DNA of 64,000 bases from Vibrio harveyi NBRC 15634 = ATCC 14126 = KCTC 12724 (GCF_001591145.1 NZ_BCUF01000023.1:21827-85826), one strand, 5' to 3'. Shown: positions 1-9,002, numbered from the stretch's first letter. Numbers and translations are program-made. The notes: a model not told the origin generated them from the letters alone.

Positions 1-245
1 ATAATACCGCTGAGGGTGTGTTTGGGCAGCTGTGTGTCATGGAAGGGCAAGTGACTTACTACGGCTTTGCTGATGAAAATGCCACAGAAGCAGAATTGGT
101 GGTGGTGATTAATGCAGGTCAGTTTGCTACCAGTCCTCCGCAATATTGGCACCGAATTGAGATGAGCGATGATGCTCAGTTCAACATCAATTTTTGGTCG
201 AACAAAGATAAGAGTGGGCAAGCGATGTTCCACGCGAAGAAATAA
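1..245 (+). CDS. DUF1971 / YeaR-TehB-like protein, 3' part
   Basis: The reading frame is open from the first complete codon (position 3) to the stop at 245, so only the C-terminal part of the gene is in the window; the GTG at 18 is internal, not the start. The residues seen (NTAEGVFGQL, then VMEGQVTYYGF, then SPPQYWHRIE) fit the small beta-barrel DUF1971 family that includes E. coli YeaR and the N-terminal part of some TehB proteins, which are linked to tellurite or nitrate stress. Function is not established. A hairpin terminator follows at 321-352. Confidence 0.7.
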   Translation, partial: NTAEGVFGQLCVMEGQVTYYGFADENATEAELVVVINAGQFATSPPQYWHRIEMSDDAQFNINFWSNKDKSGQAMFHAKK

Positions 246-320
246 CGCATACAGAAGTGAATACAGCGCTAATTTGTCGGGAAGAAGCGTTTACTATCAC
301 ACTATGCATTAAGCGTAGGC

Positions 321-352
321 AAAAGAGCAGAGATTCGTCTCTGCTCTTTTTT
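321..352 (+). terminator. Rho-independent terminator after the YeaR-like gene
   Basis: An 11-12 bp perfect hairpin (AAAGAGCAGAGA / TCTCTGCTCTTT with a short TTCG-type loop) runs into a T tract. It lies 76 bp after the stop at 245. The A run before the hairpin would also let it act on the minus strand. Confidence 0.85.
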
Positions 353-575
353 GTCTCTTACTTTACGACGATTACAAATGATGTTGAATAATGGTTTGCG
401 TACACAGAACTCCGACGAGAAGAGCGTTAAAACGAAACCGTGCTCTCATTTATGTAATGGATATCAATTATATAGTTGGAATGTAACAAAAAGTTACGAT
501 ATTTTTGTTATGTTATAACGTAATTAATATTGAAAAGCTCGAGTTATTCGGAAAGAATCAACTTAAGGAAATACT
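353..575. other. Intergenic region before the DUF2608 gene
   Basis: No gene is seen. The last 100 bases are AT-rich and must hold the promoter of the DUF2608 gene; a good ribosome site (TTAAGGAA) lies just before its ATG at 576. No clear operator was recognised. Confidence 0.5.
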
Positions 576-1433
576 ATGACGCTAAAAAAAGTGGCTCTAT
601 TTTGCGCACTGGCATTCGCAACTAACGCAATGGCAGATGTGGAGGTCAAAGATACCAACAACTTTAACGATGTTGCGGCTAAAGTAAATCAGCTGAAAGA
701 AGCAGGGAAAAATCCACTGATCGTGGTTGATATCGACAATACTTTGCTGACTTCGACTTCCGATATTGGGGGCGATATTTGGTACCAATGGCAACGCGGT
801 AAATTGGATGTGAAGCCGAAAGATGGCGATAAAGTCGATTGTCTTTTTCAAGACTCTATCGGCATGCTGTACGAGCTAGTACCGATGAAAACCATCGAAA
901 ATGGCGTGCCTGCGATGTTGCGCGGCTGGCAAGATGATGGTCTAACGGTGATGGCTCTAACGTCTCGTTCTCCAAATTATCGTTACGCCACAGAGCGTGA
1001 AATGATGCGTAATCAATTTGATATGACACGCACTGCGCTTAAAGAGAAAGGTTCAGATGCACTGCCTATCTATATCGATAATCCCAAGCGCCCGCTGAGC
1101 TACATCAATGGCATAATGATGACCACAGGTATGAACAAAGGCACCATGCTTGAGTACATTTTAGATAAGACAGATCAAAGCTTTAGTGACGTTGTGTTTG
1201 TTGATGACAGTGAGAAGAACGTCGTCAATATGAAGAATGCCTACAAAGATGACAAAGCAGTAGATATGACAATCTTCCACTATACCAAAGTAGAGCATGA
1301 CCGTATTGCAGCAAATGGAGCAGTACTAACACAGGAACAAGCAAATAAGATGGCGAGTGATTGGAAAGCGTTAAACAAAGTCCTGGACCAGATTGCGCCT
1401 GCACGTATGGGTGACACTTGTTTGGGTCAATAA
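576..1433 (+). CDS. Exported HAD-like protein, DUF2608 family
   Basis: The 285-residue protein starts with a signal peptide (about residues 1-20, ending TNAMA). The HAD phosphatase fold is visible: motif I VVDIDNTLL with D52 and D54, motif II in MALTSRS (about 128-134), and motif IV in VFVDDSEKN (about 208-216). A secreted phosphohydrolase acting in the periplasm is therefore likely, but the substrate is unknown. The gene stands alone, with a strong SD (AAGGAA) before its ATG and a hairpin terminator about 120 bp downstream. Family assignment to DUF2608 comes from motif pattern and length. Confidence 0.8.
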   Translation: MTLKKVALFCALAFATNAMADVEVKDTNNFNDVAAKVNQLKEAGKNPLIVVDIDNTLLTSTSDIGGDIWYQWQRGKLDVKPKDGDKVDCLFQDSIGMLYELVPMKTIENGVPAMLRGWQDDGLTVMALTSRSPNYRYATEREMMRNQFDMTRTALKEKGSDALPIYIDNPKRPLSYINGIMMTTGMNKGTMLEYILDKTDQSFSDVVFVDDSEKNVVNMKNAYKDDKAVDMTIFHYTKVEHDRIAANGAVLTQEQANKMASDWKALNKVLDQIAPARMGDTCLGQ

Positions 1434-1551
1434 CCAGATGAAAAAGTGATTTAGGTTTGTTGCTTGTGCCGGGTTATTAATACCCGTTTAGAGAGATGGA
1501 GGGGTCCAATCGATTTTTTCGGATTATTTACTGGTCTTGCAACCTTATCCA

Positions 1552-1583
1552 AAGCGATATCAATGTTGGTATCGCTTTTTTTC
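1552..1583 (+). terminator. Hairpin terminator downstream of DUF2608 gene
   Basis: Stem AAGCGATATC / GGTATCGCTT with one mismatch and loop AATGTT is followed by seven T. It is about 120 bp after the stop at 1433; a smaller hairpin (CGGGT...ACCCG, about 1473-1489) lies between the two. Confidence 0.75.
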
Positions 1584-1859
1584 TGCCTGTAGAAAGCTAG
1601 ATTCGATCCTGTTCTGCTTATTCTGAAATCATTCAGGATTTGAATGGGTATAGAGGTCTAACTTGATGATTTTATAGACAATTAAATATCACTAAACTGT
1701 CATTTAAATAGGAATCAATAGTCCTGATGTAAGCCTCATCCTACAATTTCTTCATTGCGATGGAGCGACAAGCTTAAGGAAAGTCATCACTCAGTTACGT
1801 TTTAGCATTGTTTAGATCGTCTTAAACGTCTAAAGCGTCTTAAACTAGGAGCTTCCACA
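1584..1859. other. Intergenic region before yiaW with three 9-bp iterons
   Basis: No gene is seen. Just before the ribosome site of the yiaW-like gene there are three tandem 9-bp units at 1818-1844 (CGTCTTAAA, CGTCTAAAG, CGTCTTAAA). They may bind a regulator or only be a chance expansion. TAGGAG at about 1846 is the ribosome site for the ATG at 1860. Confidence 0.5.
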
Positions 1860-2183
1860 ATGAATTTAATGTTGGACTACGCCTCTCTGGCGATCTTATT
1901 TGTGGTGCTGTTAATTTTGATTTTTGGATTGATAGCCCTACATGATATCCCCTACGAAATTGCAAAAAAGCGCAACCATCCCCATGCCGATGCGATTCAT
2001 ATTGCCGGTTGGGTGAGCTTGTTCTTTCTTCATGTGATTTGGCCGTTTCTTTGGATATGGGCAGCCATGTACGACGGAGAGAAGCAAAACTGGTTAGGTG
2101 CTAAGCCTTCGGTATCTCAACAAGATTATGAGCAACTATTGGTTCGTATCAATCAACTTGAGCAAGCGAGAGGGGGCGAATAA
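1860..2183 (+). CDS. yiaW: DUF3302 inner-membrane protein, YiaW-like
   Basis: The 107-residue protein has two hydrophobic segments (about residues 7-30 and 48-70) and the segment HDIPYEIAKKRNHPHADAIH, which is nearly the same as in E. coli YiaW (DUF3302). It overlaps the next gene by one base in a TAATG junction, so the two are translationally coupled. In E. coli the equivalent pair is yiaW-yiaV; the small membrane protein is thought to accompany the HlyD-type partner, but its role is unknown. Confidence 0.88.
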   Translation: MNLMLDYASLAILFVVLLILIFGLIALHDIPYEIAKKRNHPHADAIHIAGWVSLFFLHVIWPFLWIWAAMYDGEKQNWLGAKPSVSQQDYEQLLVRINQLEQARGGE

Positions 2184-3178
2184 TGGAAACTCTTATCATC
2201 CTAAGTTACGTAGCGCTGTGCGTTATCGTATTTCGAGTATTTCGTGTACCTAAAACCAAGTGGACACTCACCACGGCATCCGTTATTGGCATGTTCATCG
2301 TGGGATGGATTTTTCTCTATATGGCAATGTATCAACCCGTTTCTCGCATGGCGCGTTTGTACAGTGTGACGACACCAATCACTTCTCAGGTAGAAGGTAT
2401 AATTACTCAAGTGTATGTGCAAGGAAACCAACAAGTGAAAGCGGGTGACCCTCTCTATCAAATTGACGATACACCGTTCAAAGATAAAGTGAGCCGTATT
2501 CAAGGTGATATCAGTCGTACCGAATCAGCGATTGATTTCTATCAGGCGGAGCTGGAGAGATACCAAAAGTTAGGGCGTAAGGGGTATTCTTCTCAAGAGA
2601 AAGTGGACGATATTGAGAACCAATTGCTGGAACAAAAGGCAAATAAGAGCAAATATCAATCAGAGTTAGCTGTTGCTGAGTTTAAACTAGGCAAAACCAC
2701 CGTCACCGCACCAACGGATGGCTATGTCACGCAAGTGGCGCTGCGTCCGGGGATGAAGAGTCGCATTGTGCCGTTTCAAGGCAACCTGACCTTCGTCCAC
2801 AAAGAAGACAAGCAACTGTTTGCTGCATTTAAACAAGCGCCAGCACGATACGTGAAAGTCGGTTATCCGGCGGAAGTGACCTTCAATACCATTCCCGGTC
2901 ATGCTTACAAGGCGCATGTGACACAAGTGAATGACATTTTTGCTCAAGGCGCGGTATCACCATCAGGCAATATGAAGTACCCAGAACAAATTCCTGCTGG
3001 TGGTCGAATCTTAGTGAAAGTGGAACTGGATAATCCAGACTTGGTAAAAGACATGCCATTGCCATCCGGCACAGATGCACATGTTGCGGTGTACTCACCG
3101 AAATGGGAAATGTTCAGTATCGTACGTAAAGTGATTCTGAGAATGCAGAGTTGGCAAAACTGGTTATTCGAAGGCTAA
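2183..3178 (+). CDS. yiaV: HlyD-family membrane-fusion protein, YiaV-like
   Basis: The 331-residue protein has N-terminal membrane segments (about 1-20 and 30-52), then a biotinyl-lipoyl-like half (ITSQVEGIITQVYVQGNQQV), a coiled-coil hairpin (about 110-165), the second lipoyl half (TTVTAPTDGYVTQVALRPG) and a beta-barrel. This is the periplasmic adaptor layout of HlyD/EmrA proteins. It ends with the same kind of C-terminal tail (VIRKVILRMQSW-type) as E. coli YiaV. No outer-membrane channel or pump gene lies beside it, so the transported compound is unknown. Confidence 0.87.
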   Translation: METLIILSYVALCVIVFRVFRVPKTKWTLTTASVIGMFIVGWIFLYMAMYQPVSRMARLYSVTTPITSQVEGIITQVYVQGNQQVKAGDPLYQIDDTPFKDKVSRIQGDISRTESAIDFYQAELERYQKLGRKGYSSQEKVDDIENQLLEQKANKSKYQSELAVAEFKLGKTTVTAPTDGYVTQVALRPGMKSRIVPFQGNLTFVHKEDKQLFAAFKQAPARYVKVGYPAEVTFNTIPGHAYKAHVTQVNDIFAQGAVSPSGNMKYPEQIPAGGRILVKVELDNPDLVKDMPLPSGTDAHVAVYSPKWEMFSIVRKVILRMQSWQNWLFEG

Positions 3179-3182
3179 TAGC

Positions 3183-3216
3183 AACAAGGGCGAAGCAGCA
3201 GGCTTCGCCCTTGTTC
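3183..3216. terminator. Strong hairpin between yiaV and a LysR gene
   Basis: A perfect 14-bp stem (3183-3196 with 3202-3215, AACAAGGGCGAAGC) lies between two convergent genes and can end transcription from both sides, although the T tract is short. Confidence 0.75.
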
Positions 3217-3242
3217 TATGGATGTTCGTGATTATTTGTCTG

Positions 3243-4148
3243 TTAGTCAATGGATTGAGCGACCGCCTGTTTAATTGCATTCCTCAGCCATTCATGCCCT
3301 TTGTCGCTCTTTTGTGATTGGTGCCAAGTCATGTAAATAGGCACCTTATTGGCTTCAAAAGGCAGAGGGAAAGCGTTTAATCCGAGGCTGTTCGCCAAGT
3401 TGTCAGAGAACCAACGCGAGGTGACGCATATCCAATCGGTTTGAGACACTAATTGAAGCGCTGTCATGGTCGAGCCGGTGGAGTAAGCCACTTGTCTCGG
3501 GGGCAGAGTATCTTCGATGATCAAAGAGTCTAAAGCGTTGGTGTTGAGTCGCTGTGTTCGCCAAGTTACATGTGATTCACGCATGAAGTCGTCGTACGTG
3601 AGCTCGTCCTGAATACGAGGGTGATCTTGGCTTACCGTTACCATAAGTTCCTGTTCAAACAGCAATTCATTGTGATAACCATGATCCGTCAAAGGCACGG
3701 TCGCAAGAATCACATCCACGCGTCGGCGTCTTAAGTCGTCTTGACGGTCTTGTTCGTTCAAGTGTTCCACATCCGCTTCAATAGAAACCAAGGGCGCATG
3801 CTGAGATTTGTATTTCGCTAAGGCTGGCACGAGCATTAAATCGATATCTTTATGGCTAGAGATTCGAAAAGTGCGTTGGCTGGTTTCTGGCGTGAATTCT
3901 TGACGAGATTTCGAACCGTTGATCAATAGGCTCAAAGGCTCTTTGATTTCTGCGTGTAGCTCAATCGCGAAATTCGTCGGGACGATACCTCTGCCTTGAC
4001 GAACAAATAGGGGATCTTGGTATTGATCTCTTAACTTGTTGAGTGCGTGACTCACGGCGGGCGCAGTGATGTTTAAAGCGCTAGCAGCATCGTTGACGCT
4101 TTTTGACTTCATGACTGCATCAAACGTTTTTAACAAGTTAAGGTCCAT
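3243..4148 (-). CDS. LysR-family transcriptional regulator
   Basis: The 301-residue protein has the N-terminal winged helix-turn-helix (MDLNLLKTFDAVMKSKSVNDAASALNIT begins the domain; TAPAVSHALNKLR is the recognition helix), followed by a PBP-like effector domain. The first residues DLNLLKTF place it in the NahR/NodD/LeuO-like part of the family. It is convergent with yiaV and divergent to nothing: the next gene upstream, an ADP-ribosylglycohydrolase, is on the same strand. Targets and inducer cannot be told from the sequence. Confidence 0.9.
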   Translation of the reverse strand: MDLNLLKTFDAVMKSKSVNDAASALNITAPAVSHALNKLRDQYQDPLFVRQGRGIVPTNFAIELHAEIKEPLSLLINGSKSRQEFTPETSQRTFRISSHKDIDLMLVPALAKYKSQHAPLVSIEADVEHLNEQDRQDDLRRRRVDVILATVPLTDHGYHNELLFEQELMVTVSQDHPRIQDELTYDDFMRESHVTWRTQRLNTNALDSLIIEDTLPPRQVAYSTGSTMTALQLVSQTDWICVTSRWFSDNLANSLGLNAFPLPFEANKVPIYMTWHQSQKSDKGHEWLRNAIKQAVAQSID

Positions 4149-4292
4149 AGGCTATCTCTTTGATTTTCTTTATCTTCAATGTAGATGGATAGCGTAAAGA
4201 TTTCGAGGATTATTTCTGTCAGGCGAGATTCAAATCATCACCAACGAAAAGACCAGAGTATGGGTTCTGCTCTTTTCGCTGGTTCAAGAGGG

Positions 4293-5228
4293 TTATAAAC
4301 ACTGCAGTAAACGGCGAGGTAGTGCGGTTTTATCCATCCAGTGATTTGGAATCGACATTGGCGTGTCGTAATAACTTGCCCCAAGAATGGCACCGAGCGG
4401 AATGGCTCGTCCACTTGAATCGCCGCCACAGTAAATGTTCTCACGCATGGTGGTTTCGTAGCTTTCTGAATTCATCAACAAATGACAAATCACCACAAAT
4501 GAAGCATCTAAACCACAATGCATCCCAACGGACTCCGCAACGCTGGTGGCGCTTCTGCCGCTCATCGCTTCTGCACGTTGAATATCGTTAGCAATCTTTG
4601 GAGAAACCGTCTGAGCTGCCATCACACACGCTTTGGGCGCGGCGCCTTGCAACGCCATCTGAATCATCACTGCGACAGCTTGGGCGTACATAACTGCGGT
4701 GTCGTTGTTATTGGTAACCCGCACGGCGGAATCGACCAGTTTGGCGAGTTTGTCATCATCGGAATGAAAAGCCACCAAAGGCGGAAGCTTAGATAATGCA
4801 GGGTTTTGTGTGTCGTCAGCCCCGCACAAAGTTACGCGCAGTTCTTTGGCTTCCAACTCATGAATGTTGAGCAGTGTTTGCTTAGTCGGTTTGTCTGTAT
4901 AGCCCTGCCATTTACCACCAAAATCAAACCATTCTCGAAAGGAGCGAATGTAACGCGCTTCGTCGTAGTGTCCGGTTTGAACCAGAGCGTCTAACATGGC
5001 AACAAGCTGCGCGCCATAGTGGGTGAGGTCACCGACTTGCTTGCTACCGTGGGCAAAATAACCTTTGTCATGGTATTCAGTTCGATTCGGTTGATGAAAT
5101 TCCGGATGCGGAGAACCAAACTGCCTGATGAGTTCTTGATCGTAAAGCCAATGAAATCCGAGAGATGCTGCATCACCGACGAGTGCGCCGATAATGGCAT
5201 GAAGAGAGCGAGCGTTTCTATGAGTCAT
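4293..5228 (-). CDS. ADP-ribosylglycohydrolase family protein (DraG-like)
   Basis: The product (311 residues from the ATG at 5228) has the N-terminal metal motif GALVGDAASLGFHW and the C-terminal motif YCGGDSSGRAIPLGAILGA, which correspond to the GDA and GGDTD-type magnesium-binding motifs of the DraG/ADP-ribosylglycohydrolase fold. Such enzymes remove ADP-ribose from proteins or hydrolyse related compounds. In the second motif the usual TD is SSG, so metal binding or substrate may differ. The upstream TTG at 5258 is possible, but the ATG has a well-spaced AAGG. Confidence 0.82.
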   Translation of the reverse strand: MTHRNARSLHAIIGALVGDAASLGFHWLYDQELIRQFGSPHPEFHQPNRTEYHDKGYFAHGSKQVGDLTHYGAQLVAMLDALVQTGHYDEARYIRSFREWFDFGGKWQGYTDKPTKQTLLNIHELEAKELRVTLCGADDTQNPALSKLPPLVAFHSDDDKLAKLVDSAVRVTNNNDTAVMYAQAVAVMIQMALQGAAPKACVMAAQTVSPKIANDIQRAEAMSGRSATSVAESVGMHCGLDASFVVICHLLMNSESYETTMRENIYCGGDSSGRAIPLGAILGASYYDTPMSIPNHWMDKTALPRRLLQCL

Positions 5229-5341
5229 CTTGCCACCTTTATCAACAGGGCTACTCAATAAGTCTTACACAGTTTCTTGGTTTTGTAGGGAAATTTTTCT
5301 GTTTTGGATCAAGACTATAGTGCTTAATTAACCATTGCTTT

Positions 5342-5370
5342 ACTAGGGTTAAAAAGACTAGGGTTAAAAG
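5342..5370. repeat. Two tandem copies of ACTAGGGTTAAAAG
   Basis: Units at 5342-5356 and 5357-5370 differ by one A. They lie between the ADP-ribosylglycohydrolase gene and the end of manA. No function is evident. Confidence 0.6.
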
Positions 5371-5371
5371 C

Positions 5372-5400
5372 AAAACGCCCCGCGAGTGGCGAGGCGTTGG
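5372..5400 (-). terminator. Terminator of manA
   Basis: Stem 5374-5383 with 5389-5398 (AACGCCCCGC / GCGAGGCGTT, one mismatch). On the minus strand it is followed by TTTTG. It lies 30 bp beyond the manA stop. Confidence 0.7.
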
Positions 5401-5429
5401 TTTTAGTGGCGTACTATTAATAATAACGA

Positions 5430-6662
5430 TTAACTGTAAGCGCGTGCGATACGGCCTTCACAATCCAAAGTAACCTGTTTTGCGTAAGCCGGAATGAAAA
5501 CAGATTGTCCTTTTTCAATTACGCATGTTTCGCCGTTTGTGTGAGTTAGCACAAGTTTGGTGTCCAGAGGCATAAGGATCTCAGCGGTTTGAACTTCTAG
5601 AGTACGCTGGTGAGCTTGCTTAACGATGGCGAATTTGAAATCGTCCACGGGAATAGGGTATTCCAACATATCGTCGATTTCGTTTGGTGCGAGCAATAAG
5701 CTGTCGAATGGCTTCTCGTTGAAGCGTGTGCACGCAACGAGCTCTTTCACGTCCATGTATTTTGGTGTCAGACCTGCGCGCAGTACGTTGTCTGAGTTTG
5801 CCATGATCTCAAGACCCGTACCTTTCAAGTAAGCGTGTGGTGTTTCTGCATCCAAGAACATAGCATCACCCGGTTGCAGGGTAATCACATTAAGCATCAG
5901 TGGTGCAAACAAACCAATATCGCCAGGGTATTGCTTCTCTAGCTCAAGAATAAGGTTGAACAGAGGTAAGTCGGTGATGCGAGCTTGAGCCAATAGCACC
6001 GTCAACGCCATCTCTTTCTGTTCGCCCTCTAGTGACAGTAGACCCGAGAAGAAGGTCGCCAAGCCAGTTGGAGTTTGGTTTGCGATAAGGTCATCCACCA
6101 AGCCTTGTAGCTCAGGAATCGCCAGTTCAGAGAAGAAGCTGATGATTTCACTTGTTGGGCGGAAGCCATTCATCGCTTGGTATTCAGTTAGCGCGTAAAC
6201 CAATTCAGGTTTGTGGTTTGGATCTTTGTAGTTACGGTTTGCAGCGGTTAGGGGAATGCCTTGTTTTTCTTCCAGTGCAAAGCCTAATTCTGCTTGCTGT
6301 TTGTTTGGATGAACCTGAATCGACAGTGCTTTCTCAGCAGCAAGCACTTTAAACAGGTATGGAAGTTCACCAAAACGGTTTGTGACTTCTTCACTCAGAA
6401 AGGCATTCATGTCTTGAGCAATCAGTGAAGAGAGTTTGGTCTCCTCACCGTTTACCATCACCAATGAGCAACCGTTTGGATGCGCGCCCATCCATACTTC
6501 TGCTTGTGGTTCGCCCGTTGGGTTTTCAATGCCAAACAGTTGGTTAACAGAAGTAGTACTGCCCCAAGCGTAGTTTTGAATCACGTTGTTCATCAGGAAA
6601 AACATCGGATGCTTAGCTTGAGTTTGAATCGTTTGTGTATCGGACATCGTTAAATCAGACAT
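5430..6662 (-). CDS. manA: Mannose-6-phosphate isomerase, class I
   Basis: The 410-residue protein converts mannose 6-phosphate and fructose 6-phosphate. Type I zinc-enzyme motifs are present: IQVHPNKQQAE (about 135), the NYKDPNHKPELVYAL signature (about 165) and the cupin segment with DAETPHAYLKGTGLEIMANSDNVLRAGLT, split over about 283-315. It lies downstream of the PTS gene on the same strand, separated by 77 bp that hold a hairpin. That neighbourhood makes mannose the likely sugar of the PTS. Two start codons, 15 bp apart, are possible; the first is used here. Confidence 0.95.
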   Translation of the reverse strand: MSDLTMSDTQTIQTQAKHPMFFLMNNVIQNYAWGSTTSVNQLFGIENPTGEPQAEVWMGAHPNGCSLVMVNGEETKLSSLIAQDMNAFLSEEVTNRFGELPYLFKVLAAEKALSIQVHPNKQQAELGFALEEKQGIPLTAANRNYKDPNHKPELVYALTEYQAMNGFRPTSEIISFFSELAIPELQGLVDDLIANQTPTGLATFFSGLLSLEGEQKEMALTVLLAQARITDLPLFNLILELEKQYPGDIGLFAPLMLNVITLQPGDAMFLDAETPHAYLKGTGLEIMANSDNVLRAGLTPKYMDVKELVACTRFNEKPFDSLLLAPNEIDDMLEYPIPVDDFKFAIVKQAHQRTLEVQTAEILMPLDTKLVLTHTNGETCVIEKGQSVFIPAYAKQVTLDCEGRIARAYS

Positions 6663-6686
6663 AGAGTGTCACCATGAGAGAAAATC

Positions 6687-6713
6687 ATGGCTTGGACGAT
6701 ATTGCCCAAGCCA
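6687..6713 (-). terminator. Intercistronic hairpin between PTS gene and manA
   Basis: A 9-bp perfect stem (ATGGCTTGG / CCAAGCCAT, 9-base loop) is followed on the minus strand by GATTTTC. It may cut part of the transcripts from the PTS gene into manA or protect the mRNA end. Confidence 0.5.
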
Positions 6714-6739
6714 TAGGAGCCATTTGGGGGTAGGGGTGA

Positions 6740-8647
6740 TTAAGCGGCTGCTTGCATCATTTTCGCTTTGCGAACTTTCTTCAGAGTTACACACGTTACT
6801 GCGGTAACTACTGCGCCAGCTGCCATACAAATCAGAGCAAGTACTGGGTGGTTCATCGCACCAAGTAGAGCGACAACTGGACCGCCGTGAGCAACACTGT
6901 TGGTAATGCCGAATGAGAACGCCATTACTGCCGCCACCATTGAGCCAAGTACGTTTGCTGGAATCACTGACATTGGATCTTGCGCTGCGAACGGAATCGC
7001 ACCTTCAGAGATACCAACCAGACCCATAGCGCCTGCTGCTTTGCCCGCCTCGGTTTCTGATTCTTCGAACAGGTCGAACTTACGACCAAGCGCCGTTGCC
7101 AGTGCCATGCCTAGAGGTGCAACAGGGATTGCACACGCCATAGCACCCATAAATTGAGTTTGACCACTCGCAATCATGCCCACAGAGAATAGGAACGCGA
7201 CCTTGTTGAATGGACCACCCATATCGAAGCCAGCCATGCCACCAAGTACGATGCCCAGTAGAACGACGTTACCTGTGCTCATGCTCGTTAGTAGCGCAGT
7301 CAGACCGTCCATTAGGCTTGCGATTGGTGCGCCGATAACGAAGATGAAAAGACCAGCGATGAATAGCGAACCTGTGATTGGCGCAATCATGATTGGCACC
7401 AAAGGTTGAATGAATTTGTGGTAGTTAATCGACGTAATCCACTTCACGAAGTAACCCACAAGCAGACCAGCGATGATGGCACCGATAAAGCCTGTACCAG
7501 CGTCTGCGCCGTAGAAAGAACCGTTGTTTGCAATCCAACCACCGATCAAGCCAGGAGCCAGAGCAGGACGGTCAGCAATCGCGTAAGCAATGTAACCGGC
7601 TAGGATTGGGATCATCAGCGTAAAGGCAACCACACCTACGTTGAGGATTTGGTTCCACATGCTGCCTTCAGGAATTGCCATGCCCGCTTCACTTGGCTGA
7701 CCACCGACTGCAAGAGCAAGTGCAATCAACAGACCACCCGTGACAACGAATGGGATCATGTGTGATACGCCGTTCATCAAGTAGCGGTACAGGTCAGAGC
7801 GAGCCTGAGAGGCTTTGTTTGCAACAGAAGTTTGTGCATTGCTGCTTGCTGCTGCTTGGTATTCTGGAGCACTTAACGCTTCGTTAATCAGACCTTGAGC
7901 ATCGCGAATAGGGGCTTTTACGTTGGTTTTAACCACGCGTTTGCCCGCAAAGCGGTTCATGTCGACTTGTTTGTCACATGCCACTATGATTGCGTCTGCA
8001 CGTTCGATTTCTTCTGCGGTTGGGCTGTTTTTCACACCGATTGAACCGTTCGTTTCAACCTTGATTTCGTAACCCATCGCCGCTGCACCTTTCTCTAACG
8101 CTTCTGCTGCTAGGTAAGTGTGCGCAACGCCCGCAGGACAACCAGTAACACCAATGATGAAACCTTGGTTTGCTGGGGCGTCTGCCACTGGTTGAGGCTC
8201 TTCTTTAGCAAGTAGAAGTGCCAGTGCGTCTTGGCTGTTTGCTGCACCTAAGAACGCATCAATGAAACCATCTTCAATCAGTTTTGAAGACAGCTCTGCA
8301 AGTACTTCGATATGGTGGTTATCGCCACCGTCTGGAGAAGCGATCATGAAGAACAGTTTTGAAGGCAAACCGTCTTCTGCGCCGTATTCGATACCTGATT
8401 TGCTTACGCCGATCACAACCGCTGGTTCAAGAACCGCGGCACTTTTCGCGTGTGGGATAGCAACGCCATCCTCAAATCCGGTGTTACCTAATTCTTCACG
8501 TGCTTTTATATCTGCAAGAAATTGCTCTTGGTCTGAAATACGACCTTGGGCGTGTAGAACTGCAACCAGTTCTTTAAATACGTCTTCTTTTGAAGTCGCT
8601 TGAAGATCAAGCTTAATCAAGTCTTCATTTATTAGTTTGGTGATCAT
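6740..8647 (-). CDS. PTS fructose-family IIABC, probably mannose transporter
   Basis: This 635-residue permease has domains in the order EIIA (1-150; GVAIPHAKS with H66), EIIB (about 164-260; GVTGCPAGVAHTYLAAEA with C171) and EIIC (about 290-625; many membrane segments, HMIPFVVTGGLLIALALAVGG). It takes up a hexose and phosphorylates it using phosphate from HPr. Fructose-family transporters accept fructose or mannose; the neighbouring manA favours mannose, as in the V. cholerae VC1826-VC1827 arrangement that I recall. Two composite AraC/CRP-type sites lie upstream at 8727-8768 and 8908-8949. Confidence 0.9.
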   Translation of the reverse strand: MITKLINEDLIKLDLQATSKEDVFKELVAVLHAQGRISDQEQFLADIKAREELGNTGFEDGVAIPHAKSAAVLEPAVVIGVSKSGIEYGAEDGLPSKLFFMIASPDGGDNHHIEVLAELSSKLIEDGFIDAFLGAANSQDALALLLAKEEPQPVADAPANQGFIIGVTGCPAGVAHTYLAAEALEKGAAAMGYEIKVETNGSIGVKNSPTAEEIERADAIIVACDKQVDMNRFAGKRVVKTNVKAPIRDAQGLINEALSAPEYQAAASSNAQTSVANKASQARSDLYRYLMNGVSHMIPFVVTGGLLIALALAVGGQPSEAGMAIPEGSMWNQILNVGVVAFTLMIPILAGYIAYAIADRPALAPGLIGGWIANNGSFYGADAGTGFIGAIIAGLLVGYFVKWITSINYHKFIQPLVPIMIAPITGSLFIAGLFIFVIGAPIASLMDGLTALLTSMSTGNVVLLGIVLGGMAGFDMGGPFNKVAFLFSVGMIASGQTQFMGAMACAIPVAPLGMALATALGRKFDLFEESETEAGKAAGAMGLVGISEGAIPFAAQDPMSVIPANVLGSMVAAVMAFSFGITNSVAHGGPVVALLGAMNHPVLALICMAAGAVVTAVTCVTLKKVRKAKMMQAAA

Positions 8648-8726
8648 TGTCGAACCCCTATAAATATAATTTTTATTTCAGGGGTATTTTGAAATTAACC
8701 AAGCGGAGACAGTAGTGAAGAAAAAA

Positions 8727-8778
8727 TGCATTTACTGGACGATTGTAACCGCCCTACTAGAGTGTGATGTAGATCGTC
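8727..8778 (-). promoter_or_regulatory. Composite operator, copy 1 (AraC-type box plus CRP-like box)
   Basis: On the plus strand the 23-bp box TGCATTTACTGGA-N4-TGTAAC (8727-8749) is followed after exactly 13 bp by TGTGAT (8763-8768), which starts a CRP-like half site. Transcribing toward the PTS gene, the CRP-like part is upstream, then the box, then about 80 bp to the start codon. The same arrangement is found at 8908-8949 and 11058-11099. Confidence 0.75.
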
Positions 8779-8907
8779 TACTGGATGAGCTTACTGCATA
8801 TCTGTGACATTATGTGGAAGTCGATGAACCATAAGTGAAATGTGTTATTGCTCCCATATATAAGGGTTTAAGGGCTTTATTGATGATTTGATAGACTGGA
8901 GAATTGA

Positions 8908-8959
8908 TGCGTTAACTGGATTTTTGTAACCTTAAAATGGAAGTGTGATTTTGCTCAAT
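8908..8959 (-). promoter_or_regulatory. Composite operator, copy 2
   Basis: TGCGTTAACTGGA-N4-TGTAAC at 8908-8930, then 13 bp, then TGTGAT at 8944-8949. It is in the same orientation as copy 1 and 181 bp from it, between the PTS gene and the AraC gene, so it may serve the PTS promoter, the AraC gene or looping between them. Confidence 0.75.
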
Positions 8960-9002
8960 AGCACAAAAATCCAGTAGGGTGTATATCTATAGGTATAGCA
9001 TC

